Origin: an uncultured Methylobacteriaceae bacterium
GTDB taxonomy: Bacteria > Pseudomonadota > Alphaproteobacteria > Rhizobiales > Beijerinckiaceae
NCBI GenBank assembly: GCA_937872715.1
Contig: CALMTJ010000488.1
Span: 1-6,089 of the forward strand
Reading direction: 5' to 3'
DNA length: 6,089 nt
In this document: positions 1 to 4,377 of the stretch, piece by piece
Position numbering within the stretch: position 1 is the first letter of the stretch
Layout of the letters: each line of letters starts with the position of its first letter
Notes under the pieces: model-generated
Told to the model about the DNA's origin: nothing
The model's database searches: none
Seen by the model: only the letters and a program-made list of their open reading frames with translations
Program-made: the position numbers and the translations under genes

Positions 1-811
<811 letters not shown>

Positions 812-960
812 GGACATGTCCCGAGACGGTGAAGCGGGGCTCTTAGGCGCGGGTTCCGGTGAAGTCGAGCGTGCGGGCGCGATTGTCGCGGCCGGGCCGC
901 AGGGCTAAGCTTCGGCGCCATCGCGGCGTGAAGACCGCGCGCCCGCCTCGGGGATTCTGG

Positions 961-1983
961 ATGGGTTTTCGGATCCTGGCGCTGTCCGGCGGCGGCTTCC
1001 TCGGGCTGTTCTCCGTCCGGCTGCTCGCCCGTATCGAGGAGGCGATGGGCCGTCCGGTCGCGCAGAGCTTCGACCTGATCTGCGGCACCTCGGCCGGCGC
1101 CATCACGGCCCTGGCGCTGTCGCTCGAGATTCCGGCCCGGGAGGTGGAGCGCACCTTCGTGGAGCATGGGCCTCTCATCTTCCCGCAGATGGGCGGCCGT
1201 TTCCGCGAGGTGAAGCGGACGCTCGCCTTCCTGCGCTCGCTCGGCCGGCCGAAATATTCCGCGGCGCCGCTCCGGGCGGCGGCCGCGAGCCTGATCAGCG
1301 GCGGCCAGACGCTCGCGGATGCGCGCCACCGCCTCGTCCTGCCGGTCGTGAACATGACGACCGGGCAGATCGAGGTGTTCAAGACGCCCCATTCCCCGGA
1401 CTGGCTCCACCATGCCGGCCTCGCGATGACGGACGTCGCGGTCGCGGCCGCCGCCGCCCCGACCTATTTCCCGCTCGCCGAGGTGCGGTCGAGCCTCTAC
1501 GTGGACGGCGCCATCTTCGCGAGCGCGCCGGACCTCATCGGCGTGCACGAGGCGGAATACTACCTGAAGCAGCCGGGGGAGACGCTGGAGGTGGTGTCGG
1601 TCGGCACCACCACCGGGAGCTTCTCGCTCCCCTACAGCGCCGGCCGGGATTACGGCGCGACGCGCTGGCTCCGGGGAGCGCGGCTCTTCTCCACCATCAT
1701 CTCGGCGCAGCAGCAGCTCACGGCCGTGTTCCTCCGCCACCATCTCGGCGAGCGCTACCACCGGCTGGACAGCCTTCGTGCCTCCGGGCTCGAGGCCGAC
1801 CTCGCCTTCGACGGCGCCACCCCCGACGGGGTGAAGACGATCTTCGGCCTCGCCGACCACGTATTCGAGGAGACGATGAAGATCCGCCGCGTGATCGACA
1901 TCCTCCGGGGCACGGCGCCGAGGCCGGTCTTCCACGGCGCACATCCGGACCTCTCGCCGAACCCGGTCGGGGAGGGGATCTGA
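961..1983 (+). CDS. Patatin-like phospholipase, CapV/CotR-like
   Basis: This is a predicted serine acyl hydrolase of the patatin family (340 aa) that would cleave acyl chains from phospholipids. The oxyanion-hole loop LSGGGFLG is at residues 8-15. The nucleophile is Ser44 in GTSAG (42-46), and the partner Asp182 lies in VDGA (181-184), so the Ser-Asp dyad is complete. FKTPHSPD in the middle and AAAPTYFPL before the Asp resemble the COG3621-type patatins, which include CotR and the cGAMP-activated CBASS effector CapV; this subfamily call is from memory. No signal peptide or membrane helix is evident. ATG 961 is preferred over in-frame GTG 928 and GTG 859 because the conserved strand (RILALSGGG) begins 3 residues after it and GGGGA lies at 950-954. 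No CD-NTase, Cap2 or Cap3 gene is in the window, so a defence role is unproven. Lipid turnover or a storage-granule role is also possible. Confidence 0.88.
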   Translation: MGFRILALSGGGFLGLFSVRLLARIEEAMGRPVAQSFDLICGTSAGAITALALSLEIPAREVERTFVEHGPLIFPQMGGRFREVKRTLAFLRSLGRPKYSAAPLRAAAASLISGGQTLADARHRLVLPVVNMTTGQIEVFKTPHSPDWLHHAGLAMTDVAVAAAAAPTYFPLAEVRSSLYVDGAIFASAPDLIGVHEAEYYLKQPGETLEVVSVGTTTGSFSLPYSAGRDYGATRWLRGARLFSTIISAQQQLTAVFLRHHLGERYHRLDSLRASGLEADLAFDGATPDGVKTIFGLADHVFEETMKIRRVIDILRGTAPRPVFHGAHPDLSPNPVGEGI

Positions 1984-2213
1984 ACGGCCGGCCGGCGCCG
2001 GCACGGATGTGTGGAACGCCGCGTGCTCCCCCTCGGCCCGCGCCGGGCAGGACAGCATCATGGCGGCGAGAAGGATCGGGTCCGCGCGCCCGATGGCCTC
2101 CTCGTCGGTGCCGGGCGAAGATCCGTCAGGCGCCCTGATCGGAGCGTGAAGTCGGCGGACATCTCCCGTTCAGGAGACTCGACACCCGCCCCGGTCCGTG
2201 CGGGAAGGGTGTC
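1984..2213 (+). other. Intergenic region between patatin and kinase genes
   Basis: This 230-bp gap holds no credible gene. It contains a 12-bp palindrome GCCGGCGCCGGC at 1991-2002, just after the patatin stop. A hairpin at 2122-2143 pairs TCCG+TCAGG with CCTGA+CGGA, with one bulged T and a 3-base loop. A small hairpin at 2162-2177 pairs TCTCC with GGAGA. None is followed by a T run, so they are weak terminator candidates at best. A strong purine-rich ribosome binding site, GGGAAGGG at 2202-2209, belongs to the next gene. I could not find a convincing -35/-10 pair. Confidence 0.5.
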
Positions 2214-3125
2214 ATGACGAGACCGGTCATCTGCCTCGGCTGCGCCTTCTGGGACACGATCTTCCAGGTCGAGGCCATCCCGTCATCGGGGAAGATCCTG
2301 CCGAGCCGCATGGTCCAGGCGGCGGACGGGATGGCGACCTCGGCCGCCGTCGCGATCGCGCGGCTCGGTGGCCGCGCCGCCCTGTGGAGCCGCATCGGCG
2401 ACGACGCCACCGGCGAACGCTTCCTCGCCGACCTCGCGGGGGAGGGCGTGGACACGCGCCATGTCCGGCGGCTGGCCGGCGGCCGCACCTGGATCGCCAC
2501 GATCCTGGTGGACCGTGAGGGCGAGCGGCTCGTCGTGCCTTTTGTCGATCCGTCGCTCGACCCGGACCCCGGCTGGCTGCCGCTCGGCGACGTCCGGAAC
2601 GCGGGGGCCGTGCTGGCCGACATGCGGTGGCCCGAGGGCGCGGAGGCGCTTCTCCGGGAGGCCCGCCGGGTCGGCACGCCCGCGATCCTGGACGCGGATG
2701 TCGCGCCTCCCGACCTGCTGCGGCGCCTGGCGCGGCTCGCCGATCATCTCCTGTTCTCCGAGCCGGCGCTCGCCTCCGTCACGAACGGGGCCGCGCCGGA
2801 CGAGGGATTGTCGAGGATGGAAGCGGAGACGGATGCGGCCGTGCTCGGGGTGACGCTCGGATCGGCCGGGGCCGTCATCCGGGTCCGGTCGGATCCGCCG
2901 GGTGTCCTGAGGCGGGTGCCGTCGATCCCGATCGTGGCGCAGGACACGCTGAACGCCGGCGACATCTGGCACGGCGCCTACGCGCACGGGCTCGTCGAGG
3001 GGTGGAGCTTGGATCGCCGCGTCCGCTTCGCGAACGTCGCGGCCGCGATGAAATGCGAGGTCTTCGGCGGCCGCGCCGGGGCGCCGACCCTCGCCGGGGT
3101 GCTGTCGCGCTTGCGCGACAGCTAG
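2214..3125 (+). CDS. PfkB-family sugar kinase, sulfofructose-kinase-like (YihV-like)
   Basis: This 303-aa protein belongs to the ribokinase/PfkB superfamily, cytoplasmic enzymes that move the ATP gamma-phosphate to a sugar hydroxyl. The N-terminal GCAFWDTIFQVE (9-20), the glycine-containing substrate segment near 36-45, and RIGDDATGERF (60-70) fit the family. The C-terminal anion-hole/catalytic motif is DTLNAGD at 244-250, with Asp250 as the expected base; Asn247 replaces the usual Gly. Compared from memory with E. coli YihV (sulfofructose kinase), the first 140 residues align without gaps, and LADMRW, the segment around ILDADVAPPDL, and LFSEPALASVT correspond closely. Lys27 and Arg138, which I recall as sulfonate contacts in YihV, are kept, but the YihV Asn109 position is Pro109. 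Substrate is therefore open: sulfofructose or another acidic or phosphorylated sugar. ATG 2214 follows GGGAAGGG by 4 bases. No other sulfoglycolysis gene is in the window. Confidence 0.9.
   Translation: MTRPVICLGCAFWDTIFQVEAIPSSGKILPSRMVQAADGMATSAAVAIARLGGRAALWSRIGDDATGERFLADLAGEGVDTRHVRRLAGGRTWIATILVDREGERLVVPFVDPSLDPDPGWLPLGDVRNAGAVLADMRWPEGAEALLREARRVGTPAILDADVAPPDLLRRLARLADHLLFSEPALASVTNGAAPDEGLSRMEAETDAAVLGVTLGSAGAVIRVRSDPPGVLRRVPSIPIVAQDTLNAGDIWHGAYAHGLVEGWSLDRRVRFANVAAAMKCEVFGGRAGAPTLAGVLSRLRDS
3101..3122 (+). terminator. Inverted repeat in the last kinase codons, possible terminator
   Basis: GCTGTCGCGC (3101-3110) and GCGCGACAGC (3113-3122) are perfect reverse complements separated only by TT. 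The realistic RNA hairpin is 9 bp with a 4-base loop. It ends on the base just before the TAG stop of the kinase gene. No T run follows on either strand, so it is not a standard intrinsic terminator. It may protect the transcript 3' end or help separate the two convergent genes. Confidence 0.35.
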
Positions 3126-3141
3126 CTCGGGCTCCGGCCGA

Positions 3142-3159
3142 TCCTCCGGGCGCGGAGGA
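3142..3159 (+). terminator. Hairpin between convergent genes
   Basis: TCCTCCG (3142-3148) pairs with CGGAGGA (3153-3159) around the loop GGCG, giving a 7-bp stem in the middle of the 53-bp gap between the kinase stop and the DUF4142 stop. A bidirectional termination role would suit the position. The lack of a T tract on either strand keeps confidence low. Confidence 0.35.
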
Positions 3160-3178
3160 CCGCCGCGGGGCGGGCGGC

Positions 3179-3841
3179 TCAGCCCTGCGAGCGGCCCATG
3201 CTCGCCTGAAGGCGTGTCAGGGTCGTGATGTGCAGCCTGATGAGCGGCAGGGCGCCGCGGGCGATGCTGCGCAGCGCCGGGTCGCCTCCGACGCGGGCAT
3301 AGGTGTCGTGGATCTCGAACGCCTCGCGATGGCCCATCAGCGACACTTCGACGAAGCGGGCGTCGAAGGCCGGGCCGGCCGGCATGGCCTTGAGCGCCTG
3401 GATCATCTCGGCCTTCTGCCCATCCGTCGTCATCGGCGCTCCGCCGAGGCCGAACAGCCCCGTGGTGGTCCGGACGGCACCGCCCGCGACCGCGAGCGGA
3501 ACGGCCGCGACCGCACCGACGACGCCACCGGTGCCGGGCGCTCCCGGAAGGCCGGGGCCGCGCGTCGCCTCGATCCCCTGCCGGTCCGTGGTGACGTTCA
3601 GCTTGTCGGCGAGCTTCACCTGCTCCACGACCTCGGCGCGCGCGAAGGTCTTGATCCGCGGGTCGCCGGTCTTTTCATAGGCCGTGCGCGCCGTCTCCTC
3701 GAGGAGCTGGCCGCCCTTCAGCGCCTTCGTGAAGTATTCCGCCGCCGGCACCGGCGAGGGCGCCTGCGCGAAAGCAGTCTCCGTGATCGCCATGGCGGAG
3801 GTGGTGGCGAGCAGGCTCAATGCGAATTGACGACGGTTCAT
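3179..3841 (-). CDS. Exported DUF4142-family protein with Gly/Pro-rich insert
   Basis: This is a 220-aa secreted protein of unknown function in the DUF4142 group, predicted ferritin-like helical-bundle proteins of the periplasm or outer envelope. The N terminus MNRRQFALSLL, with its RRxF pattern, resembles a twin-arginine signal; cleavage is likely after AFA at 23-25. The first helical part (about 34-82, AEYFTKALKGGQLLEET, then KTFARAEVVEQVKLADKL) and the second (about 145-215, FDARFVEVSLMGHREAFEIHDTY and LPLIRLHITTL) match the DUF4142 pattern. Between them, residues 94-137 form a glycine/proline-rich insert with a hydrophobic run (107-123), where the family usually has only a short connection. 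ATG 3841 is supported by AGGGA at 3848-3852 (minus strand); longer in-frame starts would bury the signal peptide. It is divergent from the DUF3297 gene and convergent with the kinase. The family assignment is from memory. Confidence 0.82.
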   Translation of the reverse strand: MNRRQFALSLLATTSAMAITETAFAQAPSPVPAAEYFTKALKGGQLLEETARTAYEKTGDPRIKTFARAEVVEQVKLADKLNVTTDRQGIEATRGPGLPGAPGTGGVVGAVAAVPLAVAGGAVRTTTGLFGLGGAPMTTDGQKAEMIQALKAMPAGPAFDARFVEVSLMGHREAFEIHDTYARVGGDPALRSIARGALPLIRLHITTLTRLQASMGRSQG

Positions 3842-4026
3842 ACGATGTCCCTGAGAATCCGAAGATTTTGGAATGTCCAGCGGAGTAAGCCTTCGTCCTC
3901 GGGCCAGTTCCAGCGCCGTCGTGCCCGTCCGGACCCGTACCGAAGCGCGGCCGGCCGGTGTGCTCGCCGCGCGTTTGGCCGCGGCTCTGCGAAGCGCTAT
4001 GAGCGACATCCTTTCGAGCGACCGCG
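3842..4026. promoter_or_regulatory. Divergent promoter region, DUF4142 / DUF3297
   Basis: This 185-bp region separates two divergently read genes and should hold both promoters. Near the DUF4142 side is an unusually AT-rich patch for this DNA (about 3853-3876, GAAGATTTTGGAAT). On the plus strand a weak sigma-70-like pair can be drawn: TTGGCC at 3975-3980 and CTATGA at 3997-4002, 16 bp apart and 24 bp before the DUF3297 ATG. Both boxes are poor matches, so the exact sites are a guess. No clear operator repeat is visible. Confidence 0.3.
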
Positions 4027-4266
4027 ATGACCGACAGCCCTCCCGACCGCCTCTCGACGGATCCGAACAGCCCGTTCTTCGATTCGGAGATCCTGGGCCG
4101 CGACGTCGGGGTCAGGTTCAAGGGCGTCGAGAAGACGAATGTCGAGGAGTACTGCGTCAGCGAAGGCTGGGTGCGGGTCGGGGCCGGGAAGACGAAGGAT
4201 CGGTTCGGCAACCCGATGACCATCAAGCTGAAGGGCAGCGTGGAGCCGTATTTCCGGAAGGCTTGA
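4027..4266 (+). CDS. DUF3297-family small conserved protein
   Basis: This 79-aa cytoplasmic protein matches, from memory, the DUF3297 family of about 80 residues, widespread in proteobacteria and without a known function. The conserved features are the start MTDSPPDRLSTDPNSPFF, the block GVRFKGVEKTNVEEYCVSEG (residues 34-53), the following VRVGAGKTKDRFGNP, and the ending IKLKGSVEPYF. Full family length, no signal peptide and no membrane segment. The start at ATG 4027 agrees with the family N terminus, although no good Shine-Dalgarno is seen upstream. The gene is divergent from DUF4142 and lies 105 bp before recJ, from which it is separated by a strong palindrome. Confidence 0.9.
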   Translation: MTDSPPDRLSTDPNSPFFDSEILGRDVGVRFKGVEKTNVEEYCVSEGWVRVGAGKTKDRFGNPMTIKLKGSVEPYFRKA

Positions 4267-4282
4267 CCCGTCCTCAGCAGCG

Positions 4283-4315
4283 CCGCCATGGCCGGGCCGA
4301 GCCCGGCCATGGCGG
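4283..4315 (+). repeat. Perfect 15-bp palindrome with 3-base loop
   Basis: CCGCCATGGCCGGGC (4283-4297) and GCCCGGCCATGGCGG (4301-4315) are exact reverse complements around the loop CGA. The stem is far longer than chance would give. It starts 17 bp after the DUF3297 stop, so it can act as a transcription terminator or mRNA 3' stabiliser, though no T run follows (TTGACGG). The core ATGGCCGGGC-N-GCCCGGCCAT resembles an interspersed palindrome that I remember as common in intergenic spaces of Bradyrhizobium, Rhodopseudomonas and Methylobacterium. It may therefore be a copy of a dispersed repeat. Confidence 0.65.
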
Positions 4316-4341
4316 TTGACGGACCTTCATCGCGAGCGGCG

Positions 4342-4377
4342 GGAGACGCCGGCCTCCTGGTATAGTCCGGCGTGTCC
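4342..4377 (+). promoter_or_regulatory. recJ start region: TATAGT box and hairpin over the GTG start
   Basis: TATAGT at 4361-4366 matches five of six bases of a -10 box and lies 5 bp before the recJ GTG (4372), which would place the transcript start about at the start codon. No -35 match is found 16-18 bp upstream. In the same stretch GGAGACGCCGG (4342-4352) can pair with CCGGCGTGTCC (4367-4377) with one G-G mismatch, folding the start codon and the only purine-rich sequence into one stem if a longer transcript is made. Both readings are speculative. Confidence 0.25.

Noticed and set aside
840..868. Possible minus-strand hom promoter (TCGACT, 17-bp spacer, TAAGAG)
   Set aside because: Spacing is right but the boxes match the sigma-70 consensus at only four and three of six positions, too weak to list as a site.
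2011..2217. Plus-strand 68-codon frame ending in an ATGA overlap with the kinase start
   Set aside because: The overlap looks like translational coupling, but the frame has a GTG start, no ribosome binding site, Arg-rich low-complexity content and no family resemblance. The kinase has its own strong ribosome binding site.
2627..4030. Plus-strand 467-codon frame overlapping the kinase and DUF4142 genes
   Set aside because: It overlaps two well-supported genes in other frames, and the product is Arg/Gly/Ala-rich without recognisable motifs.
4316..4321. TTGACG as a -35 box for recJ
   Set aside because: It resembles a -35 element but is 39 bp from the TATAGT box, and no -10 match exists at 16-18 bp spacing.
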